A stretch of DNA of 64,000 nucleotides from Riemerella columbipharyngis. GTDB taxonomy: Bacteria > Bacteroidota > Bacteroidia > Flavobacteriales > Weeksellaceae. Numbering within the stretch: position 1 is the stretch's first letter; each line of letters begins with the position of its first letter. The notes beneath the pieces are model-generated. The model saw nothing but the letters and a program-made list of their open reading frames with translations, was not told where the DNA came from and made no database searches. This document shows positions 18,444 through 27,415 of this stretch, one piece after another. The stretch is taken from NCBI RefSeq assembly GCF_900101995.1, contig NZ_FNAS01000002.1, forward strand, positions 124,001 to 188,000, written 5' to 3'. The position numbers and the translations under genes are program-made.

Positions 18444-19452
18444 TAAGCTTTTCTTTATGATTAAGATAATGATTAAGATGATATTCCAGACTTTCTTCTA
18501 CAGGAATAAAATCATAGTCCAATAAATTTTTAATTTTCTCATTGCTTACTTTCCCGTCCGTAATCAAAGCATTGATATTCGCAAGATTAACAGCTCTAAG
18601 CAGCGGTATCGCCCAGCTGACTAATGATGCTAATTTCCCTACAGCTCGCAGTACAGATGACGAAACTACAGCCGCTTTTTTTAGATTCATTTTTCCTCTC
18701 ACAAAATCGGATACCTCTTGGTAAGATTTATTTTCTGAAATCAAGATAAATCTTTCTCCAAAGATATTTTTATTCATCAGTTCCGTTGCTATCTTGGCTA
18801 CATCTCTCACATCTACATAGCCTATGACGCCCTGGGTAGTATATTTGATCTTCATAAGAGTACTAAACATCGTACCGCTGCTTTTACCCCAGTTCCCGGA
18901 GCCTATGATAATACCGGGATTGATGATACAGACATTCATCCCCTCTGCACCGGCTCTCCAAACTTCCATTTCAGAAAAATGCTTAGATACGGTATAATAC
19001 GGATGCAGCAGTTTGGAATTATAATTGGAATTTTCATCCAAAAATCCTTTTTCATTAGCTCCGTCTAATACCGCGATAGAACTAACGAAAAGAAACTTTT
19101 TCACATTCTTTTCGCTCGAGATATAGAGTATATTTTTTGTACCATTTATATTGGTATGGTACATATTCTTTTTATTTTTAGGATTAAAACTCACTATCGC
19201 AGCACAGTGATAGACTTCCTCCACCCCGTCCATAGCTTTCCTTAAAGAATCCAAATCATCAAAATTTACATCTACCCACTCTATGTTGGAAAAGAATTTT
19301 TCGCCATTTTTGTCATATTGCATAAAGGTTTTTCTTACATCTTCCGTATCCGAATGAAGACGCTTGGCAGCACGCACCGCTTTGCCTTGTTTTAGCAATT
19401 CCAAAACAATTGTGCGACCTAAAATTCCTGTAGCTCCTATTACTAAAACCAT
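18433..19452 (-). CDS. NAD(P)-dependent epimerase/dehydratase family protein (extended SDR)
   Basis: A 339-residue extended short-chain dehydrogenase. GATGILGRTI (about residues 6-15) is the nucleotide-binding motif, YTVSKH (near 152) the catalytic Tyr-x-x-x-Lys, and INPGIIIG a family segment. The substrate is unknown; such proteins act on nucleotide sugars, sterol-like or flavonoid-like substrates, or serve as reductases. It overlaps the acyl-CoA ligase gene by 11 bases, which hints at a lipid-linked substrate, but that is inference only. Confidence 0.85.
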   Translation of the reverse strand: MVLVIGATGILGRTIVLELLKQGKAVRAAKRLHSDTEDVRKTFMQYDKNGEKFFSNIEWVDVNFDDLDSLRKAMDGVEEVYHCAAIVSFNPKNKKNMYHTNINGTKNILYISSEKNVKKFLFVSSIAVLDGANEKGFLDENSNYNSKLLHPYYTVSKHFSEMEVWRAGAEGMNVCIINPGIIIGSGNWGKSSGTMFSTLMKIKYTTQGVIGYVDVRDVAKIATELMNKNIFGERFILISENKSYQEVSDFVRGKMNLKKAAVVSSSVLRAVGKLASLVSWAIPLLRAVNLANINALITDGKVSNEKIKNLLDYDFIPVEESLEYHLNHYLNHKEKLNEH

Positions 19453-19481
19453 CTCTTTAATTTATTCAAGGCATAAAGATA

Positions 19482-20261
19482 CTAATTTTTTAATAAGAAA
19501 TCTTTTACTGCTTGGTTAAAATACTTCGAATTGTCTGCTTGTACCCAATGGGCCGCATTAGGCACTTTCAGAATTTTGGCGTTTGGAAATTGCTGCTTAA
19601 TGAGAAATTCATCTTGCGGCAATATGTAGTTGGATTTTTCGCCACCTATGAATAAAGTTTCTCCATTAAAGATAGAAAAAGTAATGGCATTGGCCACCAT
19701 TGTATTGTATTCGCTGCATAAAGTATCAAGGTTAAATCTCCAATTAAGTTTCTTTTCTTCTGTCCAATAAAGATTTTTTGCCAAAAACTGAATTACTGCC
19801 GGCTCGTGAATATATTGAGAAAGATGCTCCACTACGCCCTGCCGAGAAGTAATTTTGTCAAAATCTACAGTTTTCAAGGCTTTTATCACCCCCTGATGAT
19901 GAGGTGGATAGGCTTTTGGAGATATATCTACCACAATGAGTTTTTCTACTTTTTCGGGATATTTTACAGCAAATTGCATTACCGCTTTGCCACCCAAGGA
20001 ATGCCCCAAAAGATGGGCTTTTTCTATATGGTTGGCATTCATATAGTTCAGAATATCCTCCGCCATATCATCGTGAGACATTTGATTGGAATGAAAACTC
20101 TTACCGTGGTTCCTTAGGTCCAGCAAGTGAGTAGGTATTAGTTCCCCAAACTCTCGCCCAAAACTTCCCCAGTTATCCAACATACCAAACAGTCCGTGAA
20201 ATACAAGTAGCGGGGTGGCAGATTGTTCTTTACCGTATATTTTTGAATGTAGTATTTCCAT
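19482..20261 (-). CDS. Alpha/beta-fold hydrolase (YbfF-like)
   Basis: A 259-residue hydrolase from the ATG at 20261; an ATG at 20270 is also possible, and further upstream only a TTG exists. The oxyanion segment FHGLFGMLDNWG, the nucleophile elbow GHSLGG and the late histidine in NAAHWVQAD complete a plausible catalytic triad. It resembles the E. coli YbfF esterase group, which hydrolyses acyl esters including acyl-CoA. The true substrate is not known. It directly follows pdxJ with almost no gap and is probably in the same transcript. Confidence 0.85.
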   Translation of the reverse strand: MEILHSKIYGKEQSATPLLVFHGLFGMLDNWGSFGREFGELIPTHLLDLRNHGKSFHSNQMSHDDMAEDILNYMNANHIEKAHLLGHSLGGKAVMQFAVKYPEKVEKLIVVDISPKAYPPHHQGVIKALKTVDFDKITSRQGVVEHLSQYIHEPAVIQFLAKNLYWTEEKKLNWRFNLDTLCSEYNTMVANAITFSIFNGETLFIGGEKSNYILPQDEFLIKQQFPNAKILKVPNAAHWVQADNSKYFNQAVKDFLLKN

Positions 20262-20273
20262 ATTTATCATCAA

Positions 20274-20993
20274 TTACCATTTTGCTAATCTCTTGAGGTA
20301 GGCTTGTATTGTATTTTCCAGTCCTAAATAAAGTGCCTCCGAAATCAGGGCGTGCCCAATAGAAACTTCCAGAAGATTAGGAATATTATCGGCAAAAAAT
20401 TTAAGATTTTCAAGGCTTAAATCGTGTCCTGCATTGATGCCTAAACTATGTTTTGAGGCTTCTTCAGCTGTTGCAATGTACGCTTCAATGGCTTTCTGCT
20501 TGTCTGCGGCATAGTTTTTTGCGTAGCTTTCCGTATATAGTTCTATGCGGTCGGCTCCTGTTTTAGCAGCATACTGTACCATTTCAGGATTTGGGTCGAG
20601 GAATATAGAGGTTCGTATTCCTGCATTTTTGAATTCGGCGATGGTATCGCTAAGGAACTCACTGTGTTTTTTGCAGTCCCAGCCGGCGTTAGAAGTAATG
20701 GCATCATCAGCATCCGGCACCAGAGTTACTTGTTCCGGCTTTACTTCCAAAACCATATCGATAAAGGAACGATGAGGATTTCCTTCTATGTTAAATTCTG
20801 TATAGACAAGAGGTTTCAGGTCATACACATCTTTCCTCGTAATGTGCCTCTGGTCTGGGCGTGGGTGTATGGTAATCCCTTGTGCTCCAAATTTTTGTGC
20901 ATCTACGGCTACCTGGGTAACACTCGGCACATCACCACCTCGTGCATTCCTGAGGGTCGCTATTTTATTGATATTTACACTTAGTTTAGTCAT
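20274..20993 (-). CDS. pdxJ: Pyridoxine 5'-phosphate synthase
   Basis: Condenses 1-deoxy-xylulose 5-phosphate with 3-amino-2-oxopropyl phosphate to form pyridoxine 5'-phosphate, the last ring-forming step of deoxyxylulose-5-phosphate-dependent vitamin B6 synthesis. A 239-residue TIM barrel. It opens LSVNINKIATLRNARGG (about residues 4-20), followed by GITIHPRPDQRHI (about 35-47) and NAGHDLSLEN (near 192). Complete and typical. With isoprenoids made by the mevalonate route, the need for deoxyxylulose phosphate here would be mainly for vitamins; that is inference. Its neighbour downstream is a hydrolase in the same direction. Confidence 0.95.
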   Translation of the reverse strand: MTKLSVNINKIATLRNARGGDVPSVTQVAVDAQKFGAQGITIHPRPDQRHITRKDVYDLKPLVYTEFNIEGNPHRSFIDMVLEVKPEQVTLVPDADDAITSNAGWDCKKHSEFLSDTIAEFKNAGIRTSIFLDPNPEMVQYAAKTGADRIELYTESYAKNYAADKQKAIEAYIATAEEASKHSLGINAGHDLSLENLKFFADNIPNLLEVSIGHALISEALYLGLENTIQAYLKRLAKW

Positions 20994-21002
20994 AATGTTC
21001 TT

Positions 21003-22268
21003 TTATATTTTAACGCTTACTTGCATTATTTCCAAGTCAAATTCTTTTGCTGCCACGAGTAAATGGTCAAATATATCGGCTTGTATTTCCTCGTACCGCT
21101 CCCATTTGGAGTCATTCGTAAAACAATAGATTTCCAAAGGTAGCCCTTGAGTCGTTATTTCCAGCTGTCTTACCAATAATGTGCCGCTTGGGTCTATGTT
21201 AGGATTATTGACAAGATATTTCAGTGCATATATTCTGAAAGTTCCAATATTGGTAAGCTGAGGACCGTTTATGATTTCCTTATTATTGGGCATCCCCAAT
21301 TTTACTCGTGCTACATTTTGCCATTTTTCTTGCAGATAATCTTGTATAAGGTTAATTTTTGAAAGCCTCTCATAAAGTTGCTCATCTACGAATTTGAAAG
21401 ATTTTATATTAAAAATAATAGCCCTTTTTATCCGTCTTGTGTTGGTTTCAGACATCAGCTGATAATTCTTTATCTCTGTCGAAAGAAGATCGTAAGTAGG
21501 CACGGTAGAGACCGTTTTATCAAAGTTCAATATTTTGACAGTGAGCAGGCTTATTTCCTCTATCGTTCCTTCTATGTTGTATTTGGGTATGCCTATCCAG
21601 TCCCCCACTTTTAGATTTTTGGAAGTAGAAACATGAATACCCGTAACAAATCCCAATATAGTATCTCGGAAGATCAACAAAATAACCGCAGTCATTGCTC
21701 CCAAGCTCCCAAGAATTGTCCCTGCCTTTATATGAAAAATCACAGAAACACCTATGAATATAAAGAAAATATACCCTATAAGTTTTAGAGATTGAGTAAT
21801 GGCTCTAATGGTGGTAATCCTATAAAAATCTTTTTTGTAATAATAGTATTTCTCTATAGATTTTAGAATCCTAAAATATAAAATACCAAATGCCGCCACT
21901 TGCAACAATCCAAAAATAGTATCTAAAAAAGCATAGCTCTTGGGGTGTTTATAGAAAATAGAATATACCGCTTCGGAAGTTAGTCCAATGGCAATAAAAT
22001 TGGCAAACGAATTAGTAACTTTACTTTCGTAGAGACTTTTTATCAATGATTTATACGAGTATTTTTTCAATACAAAATAAAATATCCGAAAAATAATCTT
22101 GAATATTCTATCTATTGTTAATAAAAGTAAAACCAAAAACAAAAATTCCACAGCGATATCTACCCACAGCCTCCACCATACATTTGGAAAGTGAGCAAGA
22201 ACCCATTGATGCATAGCATCACTTATTTGGATAAATAAATCTACCGTTTCGTCTTTTCCATCTCTCAT
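21003..22268 (-). CDS. Mechanosensitive ion channel family protein (MscS superfamily, YbdG-like)
   Basis: A 421-residue membrane protein from the ATG at 22268. An open frame extends to 22283 but only with TTG, and the -7 element overlaps that extension. It has five hydrophobic segments (roughly residues 35-60, 75-100, 115-135, 155-178, 185-205). The pore-lining helix is rich in Gly/Ala (SLGAMTAVILLIFRDTI), and VGDWIGIPKYNIEGTIEEISLLTVKIL is the beta-domain start typical of MscS. The large soluble C-terminus resembles E. coli YbdG (MscM). It probably relieves turgor on osmotic downshock. A near-leaderless promoter is present. Confidence 0.88.
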   Translation of the reverse strand: MRDGKDETVDLFIQISDAMHQWVLAHFPNVWWRLWVDIAVEFLFLVLLLLTIDRIFKIIFRIFYFVLKKYSYKSLIKSLYESKVTNSFANFIAIGLTSEAVYSIFYKHPKSYAFLDTIFGLLQVAAFGILYFRILKSIEKYYYYKKDFYRITTIRAITQSLKLIGYIFFIFIGVSVIFHIKAGTILGSLGAMTAVILLIFRDTILGFVTGIHVSTSKNLKVGDWIGIPKYNIEGTIEEISLLTVKILNFDKTVSTVPTYDLLSTEIKNYQLMSETNTRRIKRAIIFNIKSFKFVDEQLYERLSKINLIQDYLQEKWQNVARVKLGMPNNKEIINGPQLTNIGTFRIYALKYLVNNPNIDPSGTLLVRQLEITTQGLPLEIYCFTNDSKWERYEEIQADIFDHLLVAAKEFDLEIMQVSVKI

Positions 22269-22272
22269 AGCA

Positions 22273-22280
22273 CAAAAATA
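22273..22280 (-). promoter_or_regulatory. -7 element of the mechanosensitive channel gene
   Basis: TATTTTTG on the minus strand ends four bases before the ATG at 22268. This decides the start: the upstream TTG would place the -7 element inside the coding region. Confidence 0.5.
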
Positions 22281-22302
22281 CAAAAAGTAAGTTTACGGAA
22301 GG

Positions 22303-22444
22303 GTAAGAGTTTATGTAAATTTTATATTCACGGCAACCGATACACCTCGATAAATGACACCAATTGTATGGAATACGGTTTTACACAGACGGAGATAGCC
22401 AACAAGGCATATATTTATAAACTAATGCCCATCAAGCAATAACA
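22303..22444 (+). pseudogene. Possible decayed coding remnant
   Basis: An open stretch of about 47 codons without a start, ending at TAA 22442-22444, with protein-like composition (for example MEYGFTQTEIANKAYIYKL). Family not recognised. It may be chance. Confidence 0.2.
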
Positions 22445-22541
22445 CACAATTGCCATAAAGACTTAATCAACAAAAATACTATTAAAGATTATCGATTGGA
22501 AGAATCTCTAAATAAAAATATCTAAAAACAAGTATGCCCTA

Positions 22542-22712
22542 TCACAACAATGATAAAAACCTCATTTTTTTCCAAAAACAGTATAACGAAGAGAGAGAAC
22601 TATACACTTCCGCATTCCATCTTTCCATATGCTTACCGATTTCCTTACAATCGCTATAAGCAATAAAGGTGAGCATAGCCATAAACATTTTGCCGTACAT
22701 TTTTTTCATCAT
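22542..22712 (-). CDS. Small hypothetical ORF with signal-like N-terminus
   Basis: A 56-residue frame opening MMKKMYGKMFMAMLTFIAYSDC. A Lys-rich start, a hydrophobic stretch and a Cys look like a lipoprotein signal, although YSDC is not a proper lipobox. The remainder (KEIGKHMERWNAEVY) ends abruptly. It is probably the 5' remnant of a former small exported protein. Function unknown. Confidence 0.25.
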   Translation of the reverse strand: MMKKMYGKMFMAMLTFIAYSDCKEIGKHMERWNAEVYSSLSSLYCFWKKMRFLSLL

Positions 22713-22861
22713 TTATTTCTATAAACTTACTGAATTTAATGTCTTTAAGAGTTCATCATTCAAATCTAAGTTAAGCATATTTAAATTGATTAGAGACTTA
22801 AGCCCAATAAAAGCCGTTAAGATTTTATGATTAACAATATGATCATTTACAATTTTCTCTT

Positions 22862-22869
22862 TATCTTTG
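22862..22869 (+). promoter_or_regulatory. -7 element for the Gfo/Idh/MocA gene
   Basis: TATCTTTG fits TAnnTTTG and lies 16 bases before the ATG at 22886. No -33 match. Confidence 0.4.
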
Positions 22870-22885
22870 GTGAAATTATTTAGAT

Positions 22886-23851
22886 ATGATTAAAGTAGGA
22901 CTTGTAGGTGCCGGTCACCTTGGGAAAATTCACCTCCGGCTACTCCAACAATCAGAAAAATACAATCTCATAGGCTTCCACGATTCCGATAGAGAAAACG
23001 GAAAACACATAGAAGCTGAATTTGGCTACAAATATTTTGAAGACTTAGAAGCACTTCTCTCCGAGATAGAAATGTTAGACATCGTAACGCCTACGCTCTA
23101 CCATTACGATTATGCTCAGAAGGCTATTGATAGGGGGCTCCCTTTCTTTATAGAAAAACCAATTACCCAAACTTTGGAACAAGCCGAGAGTATCATTAGG
23201 CAATGTAAAGAAAAAAACATAAAAGCCCAGGTGGGACATGTAGAGCGCTACAATCCGGCATTTTTAGCTACCAAGCCATACATCAAAGAGCCTATGTTTA
23301 TAGAGATTCACCGCTTGGCAGAGTTCAATCCGAGAGGGACAGATGTTTCCGTGGTTTTAGACTTAATGATTCACGATTTGGATATTCTGCTCAGCCTTGT
23401 AAAATCTGAAATAAAGGAAATACACGCCAGCGGTGTCTGCGTAGTCAGTAAAACACCGGATATTGCCAATGCCAGAATATCTTTTGAAAATGGCTGTGTG
23501 GCCAATCTTACTACTTCCAGAATATCAATGAAAGCAATGCGAAAAAGCAGATTTTTCCAAAAAGATGCCTATATCTCCGTAGATTTCTTAGAAAAGAAGG
23601 CAGAAGTCATAAGAATGCAAACGGCACCAGAACATCCGTCTGAGTTTGATATGATTATCGAAAATGCAGAAGGAGAACGCAATCAAATCCTTTTTGAATA
23701 CCCCAATATACAGCCTAATAATGCCATCTTAGATGAATTAGAAAGCTTCGCCGAATCCATTACGGAAAACAAAGCAGTAGAAGTATCATTGGAAGATGGC
23801 ACCCACGCTCTGAAAGCCGCACTGAAAATAATGGAGCTTATTGCTAAATAA
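22886..23851 (+). CDS. Gfo/Idh/MocA-family oxidoreductase
   Basis: A 321-residue NAD(P)-dependent oxidoreductase. The Rossmann motif GAGHLGKIH (about residues 8-16) is followed by the family signature EKPITQ (near 92-97), and VGHVERYNPA and LMIHDLDILL form the substrate domain. The family oxidises or reduces sugars, inositols and related compounds; the exact substrate cannot be read. The HVERYNPA and IHDLDI pattern is like proteins involved in sugar nucleotide or envelope glycan synthesis. It ends two bases before the convergent AddB-like gene. Confidence 0.87.
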   Translation: MIKVGLVGAGHLGKIHLRLLQQSEKYNLIGFHDSDRENGKHIEAEFGYKYFEDLEALLSEIEMLDIVTPTLYHYDYAQKAIDRGLPFFIEKPITQTLEQAESIIRQCKEKNIKAQVGHVERYNPAFLATKPYIKEPMFIEIHRLAEFNPRGTDVSVVLDLMIHDLDILLSLVKSEIKEIHASGVCVVSKTPDIANARISFENGCVANLTTSRISMKAMRKSRFFQKDAYISVDFLEKKAEVIRMQTAPEHPSEFDMIIENAEGERNQILFEYPNIQPNNAILDELESFAESITENKAVEVSLEDGTHALKAALKIMELIAK

Positions 23852-23853
23852 AC

Positions 23854-26517
23854 TTAGAATTTTGGATATTGCTTTTCTAAAAAAGGAATTTCAGGGTTTA
23901 AGATTTCTAAAATTAAATTTTTTACGCCTATCATCACCCTATCAGCCACAGTCATATTATTGATGCTCTGTGGCCCTTTTTTTATTTCGTAGAAACTCCA
24001 AATACTACATTCTACCGAGGAAGTAAACAATTCCGGTGAGATATGCCTGAGGCAATAATCGTAGAAGCAAAGCTGTATAATCTGCTTTTTGCTGTCATTA
24101 ACAAAATATTCACTATTTATTCTTGAATTTAAGCTTTTAGCCTTTGCGGTTTTGTAGTCTATCACCCGTACTTTGTCGTCCAGCCGGTCTATACGGTCTA
24201 TAATCCCTGTAAAATAAACTTTGTCGTCTGCCTCTTCTCCCAATGAAAACGACACATCTTTGAATGACTTCTCTAATCCTATAATCTCCAAACGATGCCC
24301 CTTTTGTACTAAATCCAAATCATAACGAAGCATCTCTTCAAGGGTTTTTCGGGCGAGAGCTTTGTGAATGTAATTCACTCCGGTATTGTAAAAATCTTTG
24401 GTGTATTTAAGCTGTTCTATACATTGGTCCAATATCGCATCAGCCTCGCCGATAGCTTGCTCCAAATCTGACTTTGTAACGATTTTCCCTACAAAATTTT
24501 TGTAAACCGCTTCAAGCGCATTATGCACTATCGTTCCGTAGCTTCGTACGGACAGTTCCTCCTCTATTTCCCGCTCTTCCGATATCCCTAAAACTTTGTT
24601 GAAATAAAAATCTATAGGATTTCTGAGGTAAGTGTTAAGGCTCGATACGGATATTTTTTTAGCCCAATTTTCCCTAAGGTTTTCAATAATTTCAGGAGTT
24701 TTAGGAATGGTAATTAAATCATTTTTTACCTCTTCGGATTGGGCTTCTATTACCACTTGCTTTATATCGTGGGGGCTTTCGATTTCCAATTGTCGGATAA
24801 ATCGGCTTTTCTCTCCGGTATTCAATCCGGAACTCAAGCTATTGTATATGATGCTAATTTTTTTTGCAGACTGGATAAGTCTGTAAAAGTGATAAGCGTG
24901 AATGCTGTCATTCTCCAAAAAGGTATTCAGTCCAAAAATTCGCCTTACATCAAATGGCAAGAATGAACTCTGCTGGTCTCCCTGCGGTAGTTTTCCCTCG
25001 TTGGCAGACACCAAAATCACATTATCAAAGCTAAGCAAACGCGTTTCCAAAAGCCCCATTACTTGAAGCCCCGAAAGCGGCTCACCCCTGAAATTGATAC
25101 TCTCCGACTGTAGCATTTGGTTCATCAATACTTCTAAAACATCTATGCTAATCGGAAAATGATACGCCTGAATTTGGTTTTTAATCGTCTTGAAATTTTG
25201 TTCAAAGTAGGATATATTTTCATACTGAATATCTTCTAACAGCAAACCTTTAAGATGAGTACAAAAATCAATAAGAGTATCCAAAAGTGTGTCTGCCTCT
25301 TGCACCTGAAATATTTTGAAAAAAGACAGGCTGCCCAGCTTTTCTTCCAAGACTTTAGCAGAAATATACACCATATTATGCTCTTTGATATGTTTCAGAA
25401 ACTCCGAAATATACGCTTGGTCTGCCTTACTGCAAGGTATTCCGCCAAGTATGGTTACAATATTCTTATGATAATAAGTTTTCTTTTGGCTGATTTGCTT
25501 ATGCAGATGAAAAACCGCTTTCATTATTGTACTAAAAGCTAAATTTTTAATGGGTACACCCATCGTGATGTTAATGCTCTTTACCTCTCCCAAGGCTTCC
25601 AGCGTTGCCGTAAGTAAATTTTCATCTAATAAAACCACAGCTGTTTTGGAAGAGGCATCATTGCTATTGATGAGTTTCGGTAGAATTTTCGTTTGTGTAA
25701 TGTTACCTGGTGCTTCATAGACTGTAACAGCCTTAGGCTGACTAAAACTATTTTCTATCCTTCGGAAAGGTCTATTTTCATTAAACACATTCCATTTTTT
25801 GTAAGTTCTCAGGAATTTACCCGCTTCCTGCTTTTCATCATTCATATAGTAAGCGTCCGCATCGAAGAAACATTGGGCTTTATCGTATTTGATAAGCTCT
25901 TTTACCAAAGTTTCTTCTATAGGCGTCATCGCATTAAAACCACAAAAAACAAAATCTTCGGAAATTTTCTCTATAAAACTTTTCATATTTTGTTTAAGTG
26001 CCTTGTACATCATTCCCATAGTGGCAAAGCCTTTTTGCTCCAAAGCCTTTTCCAGCTCCGGCAAATAAACACAGTTTTTTTTCCAAAAGTCTAAGTGCTT
26101 GTAACGGATTTTTTGTTCTTGATTGAGGTTTTCCCCCCAATTTTTTATCCGTTCTTCATCTTGCATATAGCCGAGCACCTTAGTGTAATCTTCCGAAAAC
26201 TTCAGCATATCTTCCCAATCTTTTGACAATGTAGGGAACCATTTCAGGAAAGAAGAAAAATCATCATTATATCCCCTCCTATATACATCGTAGGCAAACA
26301 GCCACAGCGAAACCCCTTTTATCAATTGTTTATCTGTAGCATATTGCATAAACTCCTCTATGGTAAAAATACAAGGTAACATACCTGTATAACGATTGTT
26401 TTGCAAAATTTGCTTAATGAATATCTCAGGTCTTTTATTCGGTAAAATAATATTAAACCCTGATAAATCAGAATTTTGATTAAGGAGTTCGCTAATGGTA
26501 TATTCTAAAAAACTCAT
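23854..26517 (-). CDS. PD-(D/E)XK nuclease family protein, AddB-like
   Basis: An 887-residue protein with a degenerate helicase-like N-terminal part. The C-terminal PD-(D/E)XK nuclease domain starts near residue 630 (SVSSLNTYLRNPIDFYFNKVL), with the catalytic core VRVIDYKTAK near 785 and the QLCFYDYC helix after it. This is the architecture of AddB/RexB-type subunits that repair double-strand breaks with an AddA-like helicase-nuclease. The AddA partner is not in the window. The cysteine cluster of Bacillus AddB's iron-sulfur site is not evident. The gene is convergent with the oxidoreductase gene, with a 2-base gap. Confidence 0.82.
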   Translation of the reverse strand: MSFLEYTISELLNQNSDLSGFNIILPNKRPEIFIKQILQNNRYTGMLPCIFTIEEFMQYATDKQLIKGVSLWLFAYDVYRRGYNDDFSSFLKWFPTLSKDWEDMLKFSEDYTKVLGYMQDEERIKNWGENLNQEQKIRYKHLDFWKKNCVYLPELEKALEQKGFATMGMMYKALKQNMKSFIEKISEDFVFCGFNAMTPIEETLVKELIKYDKAQCFFDADAYYMNDEKQEAGKFLRTYKKWNVFNENRPFRRIENSFSQPKAVTVYEAPGNITQTKILPKLINSNDASSKTAVVLLDENLLTATLEALGEVKSINITMGVPIKNLAFSTIMKAVFHLHKQISQKKTYYHKNIVTILGGIPCSKADQAYISEFLKHIKEHNMVYISAKVLEEKLGSLSFFKIFQVQEADTLLDTLIDFCTHLKGLLLEDIQYENISYFEQNFKTIKNQIQAYHFPISIDVLEVLMNQMLQSESINFRGEPLSGLQVMGLLETRLLSFDNVILVSANEGKLPQGDQQSSFLPFDVRRIFGLNTFLENDSIHAYHFYRLIQSAKKISIIYNSLSSGLNTGEKSRFIRQLEIESPHDIKQVVIEAQSEEVKNDLITIPKTPEIIENLRENWAKKISVSSLNTYLRNPIDFYFNKVLGISEEREIEEELSVRSYGTIVHNALEAVYKNFVGKIVTKSDLEQAIGEADAILDQCIEQLKYTKDFYNTGVNYIHKALARKTLEEMLRYDLDLVQKGHRLEIIGLEKSFKDVSFSLGEEADDKVYFTGIIDRIDRLDDKVRVIDYKTAKAKSLNSRINSEYFVNDSKKQIIQLCFYDYCLRHISPELFTSSVECSIWSFYEIKKGPQSINNMTVADRVMIGVKNLILEILNPEIPFLEKQYPKF

Positions 26518-26634
26518 TTTCGCATGGTATAGATTTCTTTCAAATATATTACTAATTTTATAATCTTGAAAATCTCATTGGCTAAAAATCCCTTAAACTC
26601 AATTAAAAAATTAACCGCTGTCAATTTATTTTCC

Positions 26635-26642
26635 TATATTTG
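26635..26642 (+). promoter_or_regulatory. -7 element for rsmE
   Basis: TATATTTG fits TAnnTTTG and lies 74 bases before the ATG at 26717, giving a leader of about 68 bases, longer than usual here. Confidence 0.4.
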
Positions 26643-26716
26643 CCGTTGCTTACAGTAATCAAAACATTGTAAAACAACCACATACATTATCCTAAACAAA
26701 ACTACAAAAACAGAAA

Positions 26717-27412
26717 ATGAAATTATTCTTTGGAGAAATAAACTCTAATGCCGTTATTTTAGACGAAGACGAACAACAGCATATTCTAAAAGTATTGAGA
26801 ATGAAAAGCGGAGCTCAGCTCTATATCACCGATGGCAAAGGGAATTTAGCAGAAGGGACGCTCCGTATAGAGGGCAAAAAGACTAATGTAGAAGTGGCTA
26901 AAATCCAGTTTTACGAAAATAAATTTATTCCAAAACTCCACATTGCCATAGCCCCTACCAAGAATATAGACCGCATCGATTTTTTTGTGGAAAAAGCCAC
27001 AGAGATGGGCATCTCCGAAATTTCATTTCTTCTCACGGAAAAATCTGAGCGAAAAAATATTAATATTGATAAAATAAGAAAAAAAGTGGTGGCTGCCTCC
27101 AAACAAAGCCTAAGATACCATTTCCCAATGGTGAATGAGATGCAAAAGCTCTCTTCTTTTTTGGAGCAAATAGATACAGAGAATACATTTGTAGCACACT
27201 GTGATAAGGCTTTTGAAAGAGCTGATATTAAGACCATCGGTAAAGTTCCGGCATTGACTTTTCTCGTAGGACCCGAGGGGGATTTTAGCCCAAATGAAAT
27301 AAAAATACTTTCTCAGAGAGGAATAAAGGCGGTAAGCCTTGGCTCTCAGCGTTTGCGGACGGAGACTGCAGGCGTATTTTTAGCCGCGTGGAATTATTAT
27401 CAAATGATATAA
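26717..27412 (+). CDS. rsmE: 16S rRNA (uracil1498-N3)-methyltransferase
   Basis: Methylates N3 of U1498 in 16S rRNA, in the decoding region. A 231-residue SPOUT protein: a PUA-like N-terminus with HILKVLRMK (about residues 22-30), then the knot with LVGPEGDFSPNE (about 182-193) and SLGSQRLRTETA (about 211-222). Complete and typical in length. It stands alone on the plus strand and converges with dgt, leaving a 3-base gap and no room for a separate terminator. Confidence 0.95.
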   Translation: MKLFFGEINSNAVILDEDEQQHILKVLRMKSGAQLYITDGKGNLAEGTLRIEGKKTNVEVAKIQFYENKFIPKLHIAIAPTKNIDRIDFFVEKATEMGISEISFLLTEKSERKNINIDKIRKKVVAASKQSLRYHFPMVNEMQKLSSFLEQIDTENTFVAHCDKAFERADIKTIGKVPALTFLVGPEGDFSPNEIKILSQRGIKAVSLGSQRLRTETAGVFLAAWNYYQMI

Positions 27413-27415
27413 ATT

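Larger units (their letters stand above)
22284..22885. other. 600-bp gap with decayed sequence
   Basis: Between the channel gene and the oxidoreductase gene, no intact gene is seen. It holds a possible remnant on the plus strand (22303-22444), a 56-codon minus-strand frame (22542-22712) and a TATCTTTG -7 element (22862-22869) for the next gene. The composition suggests a former gene region. Confidence 0.5.

Noticed and set aside
22268-22283. Upstream start (TTG 22283) for the channel gene
   Set aside because: The -7 element would lie inside the coding region; the ATG at 22268 gives a normal start.
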